Shown here in pieces: positions 50,875 through 60,070 of a stretch of 64,000 nucleotides of DNA. A model generated the notes under the pieces. It did no database searches. It was given only the letters and a program-made list of their open reading frames with translations, and had not been told where the DNA came from. Source of the stretch: Natronosalvus hydrolyticus. GTDB taxonomy: Archaea > Halobacteriota > Halobacteria > Halobacteriales > Natrialbaceae. The stretch lies in assembly GCA_025517525.1 (NCBI GenBank), contig JAOPJZ010000001.1:527739-591738 (forward strand). The letters are read 5' to 3'. A program made the translations under genes and the position numbers. Numbering within the stretch: position 1 is the first letter of the stretch; every line of letters begins with the position of its first letter.

Positions 50875-51452
50875 CGAGCGATCGACCGCTGCAGGACTTC
50901 ACGGAGCGCCTCGCTGACTTCGCAGACGGGCGGCGGGGCATTCGGAACCCGTTCGTGATCGTGCCCGTGCAGCCGAAGTACGAGCGACGCGTCGCTGACC
51001 GGCTCGCGGAATGGGCGGAGGATCCCCACCAAACCGAGGGATTCCCCGAGGACGGAACGGTTCAACTCCTTCGCCTCGATGAACTGCTCGTCCAAACCGA
51101 CGTGTTCGATCTCGCGGTCGACCTCGGAGCGCAAGCCGAACCCGCGACGATCACGGACACGATGCAAGACCAGCTTGCCGAGGAGCTCGTCGCCGTCATG
51201 GTCGAGGAGATCGAGTCGCCAGACCAGCAGCGACACGTGGTGGTCTTGACCCACCTCGGGAGCCTGTATCCGTTCACGAGAGCGTCGGAACTCCTCGACG
51301 AACTCGACCGCCGCAACGTCCAATCGACGATCGGCATTCCCTTCCCGGGTGACATCGTCGGCGGGAAGCTGAGCTTCTTCGGCGAGGAATCGCGCAACTA
51401 CTACCCGGCCCATCAGATCGACGGCCGCATCGAGGGGGTGCATCTTCAATGA
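50871..51452 (+). CDS. brxB: BREX protein BrxB
   Basis: The protein has 193 residues and belongs to the DUF1788 family. Typical parts are RNPFVIVPVQPKYERRVADR, then VQLLRLDELLVQTDVFDLAV and the hallmark end VGGKLSFFGEESRNYYPAHQ. It is a small cytosolic BREX component found between the brxC genes here. It overlaps both neighbours by 4 nt, showing translational coupling and suggesting fixed stoichiometry. The length equals the family norm, so it looks intact. Confidence 0.93.
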   Translation: MTSDRPLQDFTERLADFADGRRGIRNPFVIVPVQPKYERRVADRLAEWAEDPHQTEGFPEDGTVQLLRLDELLVQTDVFDLAVDLGAQAEPATITDTMQDQLAEELVAVMVEEIESPDQQRHVVVLTHLGSLYPFTRASELLDELDRRNVQSTIGIPFPGDIVGGKLSFFGEESRNYYPAHQIDGRIEGVHLQ

Positions 51453-54400
51453 GCGACACGCGTATTCACGACATATTCCAGCAGTCACCGACTCGCGAAC
51501 TCGAAGAAGTCCAGAAGGTCAACGCCAGAGAACGGGCGGTAAACGACGTTCGCGAGTTCTACGAGACCGACAGCGCACGGAATGTCCTCACGACGCTGGG
51601 CAACCTCGTCGACAAGTATCCCCACGAGGAGCCGCGTTTTCTCTACATCTCGGCGACGTTCGGGTCGGGGAAGACGCACTTACTCAAGCTCGCTGGCTTC
51701 GCCGCTGACACCGAGTCCGAGTACGCCGACCTCGGGGAGGAGCTGGCGAATCGATGGCCGGGCTTTCAGTCGTTCCGCCGGAGCATCGCCGACTCACACG
51801 TCGACCGCCTGAAGCCGGTCTTTCTCAATCTCCTCAACCGTGACGCATCACAGGAGCCGCCGCTCCCGTATCTCATCTACGAGGCGGTCGGCCGCGAACT
51901 CGGGTATCCGACCGACCCGAACTGGCTGTTGGAGTGGGCGTGGCAGCTCGATATGAACCACGGCGACTGCTGGACGCAACTACAGGAAATCGAGCACGAT
52001 GGAAAGACGTTCGACGAAGTGTACGAGGAGCGAGCGTCGCTGCGGAGCTGGCTCTACGAGGCCGTACCGACCCTCGAGGAGTCGCCGTTCTCCTCTCCAG
52101 AGGGCGTGAAACGATCGATCGACGAGGCCGTCACGGAAGTCGATCCCGACGAATTCGATCCAGAGGAACTCGTCAATCGGATCGAAGCGGCGCAAACGTA
52201 TCTGAGCACATCCGATACGGAGACCGAGTTGCTGATCGGTCTCGACGAGGTGGCGCTGTTCATCGGCGACGGACGACATCGCTACCGAGAATTCCAAGAC
52301 ACGATGGAGGCGCTGACGAAGTTGGGAGTCGGGCCGAATCCGCCGATCATCGGCACCGGCCAGTACCCGATCGAGAGCATCCACGGCGAGTTCGAAGATA
52401 CCGACGTCACCGACCAACCGTGGTTCGGAGCACAGGAGCCCCTCGAAGGGGCCGACACGGAGATCATCGTCCGGAAACGGTGGTTGCAGAAGGACGCCGA
52501 CGGCCAGCGTGCCGTCGAATCGGCGCTCACGGAGGTGCCAGACCTGACGCTCGATTCGTACGTCAATATCGCCGACGCTGATCCGAATTCCATCGAATCG
52601 TATCCGTTCCGAGAGTACGACCTCGGTCTGTTGCGCAACGTGATCCAGCAGTTGATGCCGCGAGGTCGGGTCACCGAAGAGGAGTACGTTCAGGGACGGG
52701 CGTTGCTCATCCTCGTTCGCTCGCTATTCACCCGGTTCGAGTGGGGCGAGAAATCCGTCGGTGACCTAGTTACGTGGGACGAGTTGTACGATCTGCTCGT
52801 CGCAGAGACGACGTACGTGCCACTTTGGGTGCAAGAGATGGTCGACAACAAGCTCATCCCCTCCGCCGGCGGTGACGAGGATGCACACACGGTACGAGTC
52901 GCGAAGGCGTTGTACCTGCTGAATCAGGTGCGCTCGGACGTCCCGTCGACACCGGAGAACCTTGCTCGGTTGATGACCGGCTCGACGGATGCGTCCGTGG
53001 CATCCACGCTCGACGACGTCGAGACGGCGCTGGCAGCCCTCGTCGAGGACAGAAAGGTGCTGACCGAGACGAACGACCGCGGCGACGAGGAGTATTTGCT
53101 GGTGTCCGAAGAGCAGGAAGACATCCTGACCCGGGCGAAGACGCGTGCCCAGCAGATCTCCTCACATCGGCTCTCGGCCAAGTTGGAGACGTACTTGCAG
53201 GACGGGAGCGATCACCTGCTCTCGGAGGGAAGCAGACACGAGGTGGACTTCGAGGGCGAGCGCAGAGTGCCCCTCCGATTCGAGTACTCCGTGCTCGACC
53301 CCATCGAACGGGCCCCCACACCGGAGTTCGACGCCATCCGCATCCGACTCGTCGCAGACCGTCCCGACACGGTCGCCGAACAGGTAGACGCGTGGCAGTC
53401 CACCAACAACGGCCGGGAGGGCGGCGAGCACGTCCTCGTCGCCGTCAACGTCGCGGAGTCGCTAGTCGAGCGGCTGCGGGACGTGATGGGGACGCAAGAA
53501 GTGCTCTCCGAGGAGACGGAGACGTATCCGGACTTGGAGGCCGACCATCGTGACGAACAGCGGGCGCTCGAATCGGCAGTGCGCGAGCAGCTCGACGACG
53601 CCGAGATATACGTCCTAACGGGCAGTTCGCGGGGGCGCTACGAAGACGTGTTCGAGCAGGTCGTGACGGGGCAGGTACAATCCGTGTTCGGCGGGACGCG
53701 TCACGTTCTGACGGGTGGGATTACCGAAGTCGATGACGCGAAGAAGATGGCACAGTTCTTCCGTGGCGTCGGTGACTGGCCGCTGTCGAGCGAGGACGCC
53801 ATCACGCTCGGCGTCGACACGGAGCGGGCGGAACTCGCTGACGGATGGTGTCAGCAGTTCCTCGACGAGTACGAGACACAGCAGTCGGTTCGCGGCGAGA
53901 ATCTACTCTCGGAGACCGTCCAGCGGGGCGGTAAATACCGAGGGACGCCCCGAGAGTCGATCTCGGCGCTGTTGATCACGCTCGCCGCAGCCAACGAGAT
54001 CGCCATTCGTCGCAACGACGAGTACGTCACCGAGCCGGCAGCGATCGGCCGAGCAGTCAGGAACAAGACGAATCTGGTCGACGTGCAGATACGGTTCGAG
54101 TCGGTCGGCGATCCCGAGCAGATTCGGCGCATCACGGAGTCGATCATCGACGGCCCGATATCCGGGAGCGATCCGGATGCGTGGCTCTCGGAACTGCAAG
54201 CGTGGGTCGACGAGAACAGCGTGCTGGTGAAACGCGTCTTCCGTGGTGTCAGCAGAGAGTTCGGTGACCGAGCTCCACTCGACAAACTGGAGGATGCACT
54301 CGAACCAGCGCTCGGCGGCGAGTCTCTCGAAGCGGACGACTTCGGTACGGACGAGATCGAAACGCAGGCCGCTCGGTTCGACCGAGCCACGGAGCTATTC

Positions 54401-55276
54401 CGAACGGAAAGCGGTGAGGAGTCTCTCTGGGAACGGTTCACCGATACGACGACCGAAATGCAGCGACTGCATCCCGGCGCGGATGTCACGGCGGAGATGC
54501 AGCGAATCGTCGACGGCGACGAGATACCGGATGCCGATCGACTGCGAGCAACGCTCGATGATGCAGACGCTCACAGGCGTCGGGTCGTTCGTGAGCAGTA
54601 CGAACGGCTCACCGGAGAGACGCCGGCGGATGATGACCCGGCCGATGTCGTCTCCAGCCTCTCGACGTGGCTGTTCGCACACGACGGGAGCAGCAAGGAG
54701 ACCGCCGATAGTGTCGCCGTCGAGTTCGAAGGCGTGACGATCGACGATCTGTACGACCTCTTCGAGACGGCGTGGGACGGGGATACGTTCTCCGAGGCAG
54801 AACTCGTCGATCCAGCAGCCGTCCAGCAGACTGAGCGATACGCCAGCGCGCGGCGACTCCTCGAAGGCGAGGGGCAGGACGGAAGCCTCTGGTCACAGCT
54901 CCGGGATGCCGCGAAGCGGCTCGAAGACGAGTATCCGAACCACCCGATCACGGACGACGTGACGGAAACGCTTGCGCGGTCACAGCCGCCGTCCGTCGAC
55001 GAAGTGCAGCGACTGCTCGAGGAAGCTGAGGATCCGTTCGAGGTGGACGAGCGGCTGGAAGAACTGGCCGGGGAACTACAGGCAGAGTATCCCGACCACG
55101 AGATCACCCTCGCAGTCGTCGATGCGGTTGAGAGGGACACTCCGCCGAGTGACGAACGCACTGGAGAATTGATCGAGGAGGCCGAGCGATTACTCGAAGG
55201 CGTGGACGAACAGTTGCGACGGATTCTGGAGACGGTAGACGATCTCGAAGATGACTCGGTCGTCCTGATCGAATAG
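51449..55276 (+). CDS. brxC: BREX P-loop ATPase BrxC (second copy)
   Basis: The protein has 1275 residues. It opens TRIHDIFQQSPTRELEEVQK, a start common to BrxC/PglY. Walker A is LYISATFGSGKTHLLKLAGF (about 68-75), and Walker B is TELLIGLDEVALFIG (about 260). A long coiled or helical acidic C-terminal region contains two or three copies of an EYPNHPITDDV/EYPDHEITLAV unit (near 1165-1225). Two brxC genes in one locus are the mark of the archaeal type 5 BREX. It shares the layout of the first copy, so the two may assemble together. It begins with ATGA inside the brxB stop and ends 57 bp before the next promoter. Confidence 0.93.
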   Translation: MSDTRIHDIFQQSPTRELEEVQKVNARERAVNDVREFYETDSARNVLTTLGNLVDKYPHEEPRFLYISATFGSGKTHLLKLAGFAADTESEYADLGEELANRWPGFQSFRRSIADSHVDRLKPVFLNLLNRDASQEPPLPYLIYEAVGRELGYPTDPNWLLEWAWQLDMNHGDCWTQLQEIEHDGKTFDEVYEERASLRSWLYEAVPTLEESPFSSPEGVKRSIDEAVTEVDPDEFDPEELVNRIEAAQTYLSTSDTETELLIGLDEVALFIGDGRHRYREFQDTMEALTKLGVGPNPPIIGTGQYPIESIHGEFEDTDVTDQPWFGAQEPLEGADTEIIVRKRWLQKDADGQRAVESALTEVPDLTLDSYVNIADADPNSIESYPFREYDLGLLRNVIQQLMPRGRVTEEEYVQGRALLILVRSLFTRFEWGEKSVGDLVTWDELYDLLVAETTYVPLWVQEMVDNKLIPSAGGDEDAHTVRVAKALYLLNQVRSDVPSTPENLARLMTGSTDASVASTLDDVETALAALVEDRKVLTETNDRGDEEYLLVSEEQEDILTRAKTRAQQISSHRLSAKLETYLQDGSDHLLSEGSRHEVDFEGERRVPLRFEYSVLDPIERAPTPEFDAIRIRLVADRPDTVAEQVDAWQSTNNGREGGEHVLVAVNVAESLVERLRDVMGTQEVLSEETETYPDLEADHRDEQRALESAVREQLDDAEIYVLTGSSRGRYEDVFEQVVTGQVQSVFGGTRHVLTGGITEVDDAKKMAQFFRGVGDWPLSSEDAITLGVDTERAELADGWCQQFLDEYETQQSVRGENLLSETVQRGGKYRGTPRESISALLITLAAANEIAIRRNDEYVTEPAAIGRAVRNKTNLVDVQIRFESVGDPEQIRRITESIIDGPISGSDPDAWLSELQAWVDENSVLVKRVFRGVSREFGDRAPLDKLEDALEPALGGESLEADDFGTDEIETQAARFDRATELFRTESGEESLWERFTDTTTEMQRLHPGADVTAEMQRIVDGDEIPDADRLRATLDDADAHRRRVVREQYERLTGETPADDDPADVVSSLSTWLFAHDGSSKETADSVAVEFEGVTIDDLYDLFETAWDGDTFSEAELVDPAAVQQTERYASARRLLEGEGQDGSLWSQLRDAAKRLEDEYPNHPITDDVTETLARSQPPSVDEVQRLLEEAEDPFEVDERLEELAGELQAEYPDHEITLAVVDAVERDTPPSDERTGELIEEAERLLEGVDEQLRRILETVDDLEDDSVVLIE

Positions 55277-55301
55277 CGAATTCGTTGCGAAAGTACGAAG
55301 T

Positions 55302-55310
55302 TATTTATAT
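55302..55310 (+). promoter_or_regulatory. TATA box for the HTH/nucleotidyltransferase operon
   Basis: TATTTATAT centred 28 bp before the GTG at 55334 indicates a separate leaderless promoter. The cargo block therefore starts its own transcript rather than depending on the BREX operon. Confidence 0.55.
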
Positions 55311-55333
55311 TTAGTTCGTTCTAATGCAACACA

Positions 55334-56254
55334 GTGTACACCGAAGCGGAGCTCCGGGTTCTCGCGGCACTCGATAGCGAGTCCTCTGTCTCCGAACTCG
55401 CAGACGAACTCGATCGGAGCGTAAACTACGTCTCCGAACTCGTCGAGAGGGCGGAAGCAAAAGGGCTCGTCCACTCCCATCGATCCGGGAAGACCAAGCG
55501 AGTGCAGCGATCAGACGCGAAGGCCGTCGAACTGTTCGACGCGCTCGTCCAGCAGTATTCTCACATCCCGTTCCCCGAGTTACTCGGCGGTGCAACGCTT
55601 CGCGCGCTCTACTACCTCGACTCGCCCGCATCTGCGACCGAACTCGCCGATCTGGTTGGGGTTCACCGGAGTACGGTTCATCGGGCGCTCTCGCCGCTAC
55701 AGGATCGTGGAATCCTCTACAAATCCGACGGGAAATACGTAGTCAACGACGAGTTCAAGAAACTTGTCACACTGGCTCAGGAGTTCGCCCACCTTCGGAA
55801 CCGCAATCGAGTCGGAGACCACGCTGACTCGTACACGATCCTCTGGGAGTCGCTCGACGAGTTTCTCGTCCAGACCGACGAGGGGATCGAGTCGGACGCG
55901 TTCCTCGTGACGGGGCCGGAACGATTCCAGACATTCGGCCTTCCCTTGCTGGCACGCCAACGCCGATACTACCTCTATTCGGAGTCGAAAGACGACATCT
56001 CGGCGGCAGAACTGTGTTGCCACATGCTTGTCATCGACGGCGGAGCACGCTCACGGTCGTATTGCTTGCTCTTGCTCAAAAGCGAGGACGTTGATCGAGG
56101 CGAGTTGCTGTCTTTCGCAGAACGGTATGGCGTCAAAACGGACATCACCGAACTGTACGCGTATCTCGAAACAGAGGGTGAGGAGCAGGCTGACCGTCTG
56201 CTAACGTGGAGCGAGTTCCGTGACCTCGCCGACGAGTACGGGGTGGCAGTATGA
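55334..56254 (+). CDS. winged-helix regulator (two HTH units) paired with nucleotidyltransferase
   Basis: The protein has 306 residues, starting at GTG 55334. Two HTH units are visible: ELRVLAALDSESSVSELADE with LDRSVNYVSELVERAEAKGL, and TLRALYYLDSPASATELADL with VGVHRSTVHRALSPLQDRGI. The second half (about 160-306) is mixed and probably a ligand or protein-binding domain (DAFLVTGPERFQTFGLPLLA). It overlaps the nucleotidyltransferase by 4 nt (ATGA). The pair resembles a toxin-antitoxin-like unit in which this gene would be the antitoxin and repressor; BREX loci also carry dedicated WYL/HTH regulators, so regulation of BREX is the alternative. No WYL domain was seen. Confidence 0.8.
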   Translation: MYTEAELRVLAALDSESSVSELADELDRSVNYVSELVERAEAKGLVHSHRSGKTKRVQRSDAKAVELFDALVQQYSHIPFPELLGGATLRALYYLDSPASATELADLVGVHRSTVHRALSPLQDRGILYKSDGKYVVNDEFKKLVTLAQEFAHLRNRNRVGDHADSYTILWESLDEFLVQTDEGIESDAFLVTGPERFQTFGLPLLARQRRYYLYSESKDDISAAELCCHMLVIDGGARSRSYCLLLLKSEDVDRGELLSFAERYGVKTDITELYAYLETEGEEQADRLLTWSEFRDLADEYGVAV

Positions 56255-57063
56255 GAGCACGCTTTGATAGCGAGTACATCGAAGCCGAACTGAAGCGGAT
56301 CGGTGAGGCCATCGAGACGCCGCTAACCGTCTACCTGATCGGTGGCGGTGCGATGGCGTTTCGAGACCTCAAGAACACTACGAAGGACATCGATCTCGTC
56401 GTCACGGACGGCGACGACCTCCAGCGGCTGCAGGCCGTCCTCTTGGCGAACGGCTACGAAATCGTCAAGGATCCCGGGGAGGAGTATGACGAACTCGGCG
56501 CGCAGCGAATTCTCGAAAACGACGACGGGTGCCGAATCGACGTGTTCAACCAACAGGTGATCGACAAACTTGTCCTCTCGGATGGAATGCGCCGGCGGAG
56601 TGAACGGTATCTCGACGCCGGTGGGTTGTCCGTCGAACTCGTGAGTGCGGAGGACATCTTCCTGTTCAAGGCGGTCGCGGGACGGACGGACGACATCGAG
56701 GATATGTTCGCGCTGGTGCAGACGGCTCTCGATTTCGACGTCATCGAGGACGAACTGGAGCGACAGATCGATCTCCTTGGGCAGGAACTGTTCGTCTCGT
56801 ACGTCAACGAGGCGCTGTTCGAACTCGAGGAGCAGCACAATATCACGACTCCGTTGGCCGAGACTGTCTCCGAGATCACCGAACGCGTCTACCGGGAACT
56901 CGAAGTGTTGCAGGCGATCGACAGCTCGATCCATCGGTCAGAATTGGAGGCGACACTCGACCTTTCGACGGAAGAGATCGAGGAAGCACTCCGTAGTCTC
57001 GAAAGGAAGGACGTGATAGCGGTCGCTGGCCAACGAATCACGAAGGAATCGACGACCTTGTGA
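56251..57063 (+). CDS. nucleotidyltransferase (MNT/AbiEii/DUF6036-like)
   Basis: The protein has 270 residues. The N-terminal polymerase-beta-type fold reads YLIGGGAMAFRDLKNTTKDI and DLVVTDGDDLQ: the GG-x-A core, then the catalytic DxD as D-I-D. CRIDVFNQQVIDKLVLSDGM holds the third acid (RIDVF). A helical middle and a C-terminal winged helix (SELEATLDLSTEEIEEALRS) follow. Such enzymes act as toxins (AbiEii, MenT) or modify RNA or proteins by adding nucleotides; the substrate here is unknown. It starts inside the stop of its HTH partner. The unit lies in the gap between brxC and pglX, as cargo. Confidence 0.82.
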   Translation: MRARFDSEYIEAELKRIGEAIETPLTVYLIGGGAMAFRDLKNTTKDIDLVVTDGDDLQRLQAVLLANGYEIVKDPGEEYDELGAQRILENDDGCRIDVFNQQVIDKLVLSDGMRRRSERYLDAGGLSVELVSAEDIFLFKAVAGRTDDIEDMFALVQTALDFDVIEDELERQIDLLGQELFVSYVNEALFELEEQHNITTPLAETVSEITERVYRELEVLQAIDSSIHRSELEATLDLSTEEIEEALRSLERKDVIAVAGQRITKESTTL

Positions 57064-57372
57064 TCCTTCACCGGATCGGCACTCGTCTCAAAGGAAGCCG
57101 GATATCGTCACGATCCGACCCAACAATTAATATCCTAACCGAAGAATTACCTGTAGAGAAGACCCTCTGAGGGGTTGAACTCCGCACTCCGACTATTGAC
57201 TGGAGTGTGTCTTGTTTCAGAAATACCCGCCCGGGCGTCCACCAGCTACGGTATCGGCGGTGGCCGTCCATGAGGGGTTGAAACAGCTGAAGATCGAGCA
57301 GCGGCACCGTGCCGCTGGATCCACAGCCACTCGATCGCCCAATGAGTGACAACCACACCCCAATCTGAATCA
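57064..57372. other. intergenic region with CRISPR-repeat-like fragments
   Basis: No gene is evident. TGAGGGGTTGAA occurs at 57168-57179 and 57271-57282, each looking like the 3' half of a haloarchaeal CRISPR repeat. GTTTCAG at 57212-57218 resembles the 5' half. The spacing is irregular (103 bp) and no array is formed. AATTAATATCC near 57125 is a TATA-like stretch. Confidence 0.4.
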
Positions 57373-57495
57373 ATGGACTCGACACGACGCCCGGACAGCG
57401 ATCGACTCTGGGAACTGTTGCATCGCTTTCGACTACTCCTACACATCGCGTGGCTGCTCGCTGCTCTCGCGATGCTCGTGAGTGGGCTACTGTAA
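57373..57495 (+). CDS. possible single-helix membrane microprotein, 40 residues
   Basis: This short frame opens at ATG 57373 and reads MDSTRRPDSDRLWELLHRFR, then a hydrophobic helix (LLLHIAWLLAALAMLVSGLL) to TAA. A soluble charged start followed by one membrane helix is a believable layout for a small toxin or membrane peptide. There is no clear promoter, so confidence is low. It lies 84 bp before the DUF433 gene. Confidence 0.35.
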   Translation: MDSTRRPDSDRLWELLHRFRLLLHIAWLLAALAMLVSGLL

Positions 57496-57578
57496 GTCGC
57501 CTCCTCACACTCTTTCGATTGTCCGCTATTCGATATTGCTGGGACAGAGTTTTACAGAGGGACGCTGTAACATCCATT

Positions 57579-57902
57579 ATGGCGCAGGCGTCCCGCCGTA
57601 TTGTGACCGAGGTACACGACGAGCCGCATCTCGAGGGGCGTCGTGTTACTGTACGGCGAATTCAGGCACTCGTCGAACGTGCTGGAAAATCTGCTGCCGA
57701 GGTTTCCGACCAGTTCGACCTCGAAGTCGCAGATGTCTACGCTGCTCTCCAGTATTATCACACTCATCCAGAGGAGATGGCGGCAGCCGAACGGAAGCAG
57801 CGCGAACGAGAAGCAAATGCCCGACAGTCCGGTGCAACGTCGTTAGCAGAACTGCAGCAGGAACGAGACGAGGAGATGGATGACGTATCGGATTCTAGTT
57901 GA
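57579..57902 (+). CDS. DUF433-family protein, probable antitoxin
   Basis: The protein has 107 residues from ATG 57579. The DUF433 domain is RRIVTEVHDEPHLEGRRVTV then RRIQALVERAGKSAAEVSDQ, with a helix-turn-helix (FDLEVADVYAALQYYHTHPE). A charged C-terminal helix rich in Glu, Arg and Gln follows. DUF433 proteins pair with DUF5615 PIN-like toxins, as here: the next gene starts 23 nt inside its 3' end. The longer frame from 57450 covers the promoter (TTTTACAG at about -29). It probably autoregulates the pair. Confidence 0.85.
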   Translation: MAQASRRIVTEVHDEPHLEGRRVTVRRIQALVERAGKSAAEVSDQFDLEVADVYAALQYYHTHPEEMAAAERKQREREANARQSGATSLAELQQERDEEMDDVSDSS

Positions 57903-58218
57903 TGAAAACACGAGTCCACGCGTCGCAGAACTTCTCCGCGGGAAAGGGCATGAAGCGGCCCACGTAAGCGAGGCGCTTGAGGTGGGAGCCACCGATCAGG
58001 AGATCGTTACGTACGCCAGCGAACGCGGATATAGCGTTCTCACACACGACGACGATTTCCTGCTATCAGAATACACGAGAACCGTCCCTGTTCTCTACTA
58101 TTCGGACGACACGCTCGACACATACGAGATTGCAGATCGCGTCAGTATGGTGATTCAGTACATCCCGGATCCCGACGATCTTCCACCGGTTACGAATCTG
58201 TCCACGTGGGTGGATTGA
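57880..58218 (+). CDS. DUF5615 PIN-like protein, probable toxin
   Basis: The protein has 112 residues. The PIN-like fold is visible: ILVDENTSPRVAELLRGKGH (first Asp of the acidic centre), then TDQEIVTYASERGYSVLTHD and DDFLLSEYTRTVPVLYYSDD (THDDDF acidic cluster). By family knowledge it is a ribonuclease toxin held by the DUF433 partner upstream. The two genes overlap by 23 nt. The pair is a common cargo of genomic islands and may stabilise the locus. Confidence 0.85.
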   Translation: MTYRILVDENTSPRVAELLRGKGHEAAHVSEALEVGATDQEIVTYASERGYSVLTHDDDFLLSEYTRTVPVLYYSDDTLDTYEIADRVSMVIQYIPDPDDLPPVTNLSTWVD

Positions 58219-58274
58219 ATACACAAACTCGACCGGAACTGTTTCTGACCGTGGCCGTGCTAGTTCGAACCATC

Positions 58275-58862
58275 ATGGACGACCGATGGAACGAGTTCGA
58301 GGATGCACTCGAGTCTGGGGACTCGGATCGAGTTAACGAGGTGGTCGACGCGATCAAGGAGATGGATCTCGACGAACGCGTCCGGCTATTCGAGGTGTGC
58401 TTCGACGAGTTGACCGACCTCTACGCTGAGAACGACGACGGCTACGTTCGACAGTCGACCGTCCGCGTCACGGAACAGCTCACACCCGGTATCTCGCTGA
58501 TATTCGCGGTCGCGGACGACGATCGTTCGATGACTGCCGACATCGAGGACGTTCGTGGACAGACCGATGAGGTAGCTGGCTTCATGTTAGAGGCGATGAC
58601 GGACGAGGACGGTCGCGTCAGGAACTCCGCCAAACGTGGACTGAAAGACGTATTCAGGACGTACGATTCGCTCGAGGACGAGGAGACGATCGAAGCACTC
58701 GCAATCGAACTCGAAGAGATGGCAACGGAGTACTCCGACAAGCGGCGGGAGCATCTCCTCGAAGCGAAATCGGACGCAGAGTTCTTTCTCCAATCCGGTT
58801 TCGGACGGCTCGTCGAAGGGTTCCAGAAGGAATTCGGTGACGAGTTGGAATTCGACGGATGA
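58275..58862 (+). CDS. acidic helical protein of 195 residues
   Basis: The protein has 195 residues from ATG 58275, fully helical and acidic, with a loose HEAT-repeat look (RVRLFEVCFDELTDLYAEND, then GYVRQSTVRVTEQLTPGISL and DEDGRVRNSAKRGLKDVFRT). No cysteine motif or membrane helix was found. Family unknown. It overlaps nothing; the upstream DUF5615 gene ends 56 bp before. HEAT-like proteins act as protein-binding scaffolds, so a partner among the neighbouring defence genes is possible. Confidence 0.65.
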   Translation: MDDRWNEFEDALESGDSDRVNEVVDAIKEMDLDERVRLFEVCFDELTDLYAENDDGYVRQSTVRVTEQLTPGISLIFAVADDDRSMTADIEDVRGQTDEVAGFMLEAMTDEDGRVRNSAKRGLKDVFRTYDSLEDEETIEALAIELEEMATEYSDKRREHLLEAKSDAEFFLQSGFGRLVEGFQKEFGDELEFDG

Positions 58863-58982
58863 CGCTCTCGAGGGTTCTCCAGCGTCTCGCCATCGCGGGT
58901 TTTGGATTCAGTTTGGCTGGTCAATTTGTGATTAGTATCTATCCGAAAGACTATCCTGCCCCTGTGATACTATCTCATTATT

Positions 58983-60026
58983 ATGCTCAGAGTCGGTACC
59001 GAAGAGGACGTTTCTACACTCGAACCCGTCTCGCTCAAAGAGGAGGGGTTTCGGGAGGACGACCTCCGCGAGTGGATCATCAACAGTCCGGAGAGCATTC
59101 TCGGCGAGGATTTTCGGCTCATCGGTCGAGAAGTCTCCGTCAAGCAAATCGGAGACGGAATCGACCTCCTTGCCATCGATCGAGATGCCAACGTCGTCGC
59201 CATCGAACTCAAGCGAGGCGCGTTGAAGCCGAAAGTCGATTTTCAGGGCCTCAAATACGCCGCCTACACCTCGCACTGGGATTACTCCAAGCTCCGCGAC
59301 CAGTTCGAGAAGTTCAAATCCACGTCGTGGGGGAAAACGCTCTACGGAGACGAGAAGACGTTCACCGAGGTACTCGACGAGTTCTGCAACGAGGACTACA
59401 CGCTCAACCAAGACCAGCGAATCGTCTTCGTCGGCGAATCCGTCCGTGAGCGGTTGGATATCGTTCTTCGCTGGCTCAGCGACCGGTCGATCGACATCTC
59501 GGTGATCGAGTTCCAGCTCCTCAAGGACGGCGACCGGCTGTATCTCGACGCGGAGCAGACGATCCCAACCCCCGAACACACCGTGACGGACGTGAGCCCG
59601 GACACTTCCGAGGAACCGTGGAAGGAGGACGGCCAGAGCTGGCACCTCAACGAGCGTTCCAACGAGCAAACGGCCGATCTGCTGGAGGATGTCACGACAG
59701 CGTTGCAGGAGCTGGAGTTCTTGAACGGGCCTGAATGGGGGCAGAAACACTACGTCGCCTTCAACAAAGGTCGGAAGCGTCGCATCGCGATCCGGACGAA
59801 ACGGACGCTGTTCCACGTGGATCTGTTTGACGTCGATACGACGGTACCCAACGCTGAAGAAATTGCTGAGAACCTCGGGATCGATGCCGATTCAGTCGCA
59901 GTCAAAGAAGAGCTACGGAGCAGTGGTCGGAGCGGTGTACGAATCACCTGTCGCCCTGATCAGGATCTCAATCTCGGTGCTATTGAATCAGAGGCTCGAA
60001 AGATACTGAACGAAGGCTCCGCTTGA
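58983..60026 (+). CDS. NucS/DUF91-like nuclease
   Basis: The protein has 347 residues. The N-terminal part carries the NucS-type core: LREWIINSPESILGEDFRLI, then DGIDLLAIDRDANVVAIELK, giving D...ExK as GIDLLAID and IELK, with RGALKPKVDFQGLKYAAY after it. That is the DNA-end or branched-DNA nuclease fold. The second half (about 200-347) has QELEFLNGPEWGQKHYVAFN and a beta-rich end, possibly a DNA- or nucleotide-binding module. It is cytosolic. It sits in the cargo block between the BREX core and pglX and converges with the Kiwa-like pair. The ATG at 58983 is leaderless-compatible, with CTCATTATT immediately before it. Confidence 0.8.
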   Translation: MLRVGTEEDVSTLEPVSLKEEGFREDDLREWIINSPESILGEDFRLIGREVSVKQIGDGIDLLAIDRDANVVAIELKRGALKPKVDFQGLKYAAYTSHWDYSKLRDQFEKFKSTSWGKTLYGDEKTFTEVLDEFCNEDYTLNQDQRIVFVGESVRERLDIVLRWLSDRSIDISVIEFQLLKDGDRLYLDAEQTIPTPEHTVTDVSPDTSEEPWKEDGQSWHLNERSNEQTADLLEDVTTALQELEFLNGPEWGQKHYVAFNKGRKRRIAIRTKRTLFHVDLFDVDTTVPNAEEIAENLGIDADSVAVKEELRSSGRSGVRITCRPDQDLNLGAIESEARKILNEGSA

Positions 60027-60070
60027 ATTCACGTTTACGAGGTTGCCCTTCCTTCTGCTTCGAACTCAAA

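Noticed and set aside
57155..57285. CRISPR-like repeats (TGAGGGGTTGAA twice, GTTTCAG once)
   Set aside because: The halves resemble haloarchaeal repeats, but spacing is irregular, flanking bases differ, there are only two incomplete copies and no cas genes. At most a degenerate relic.
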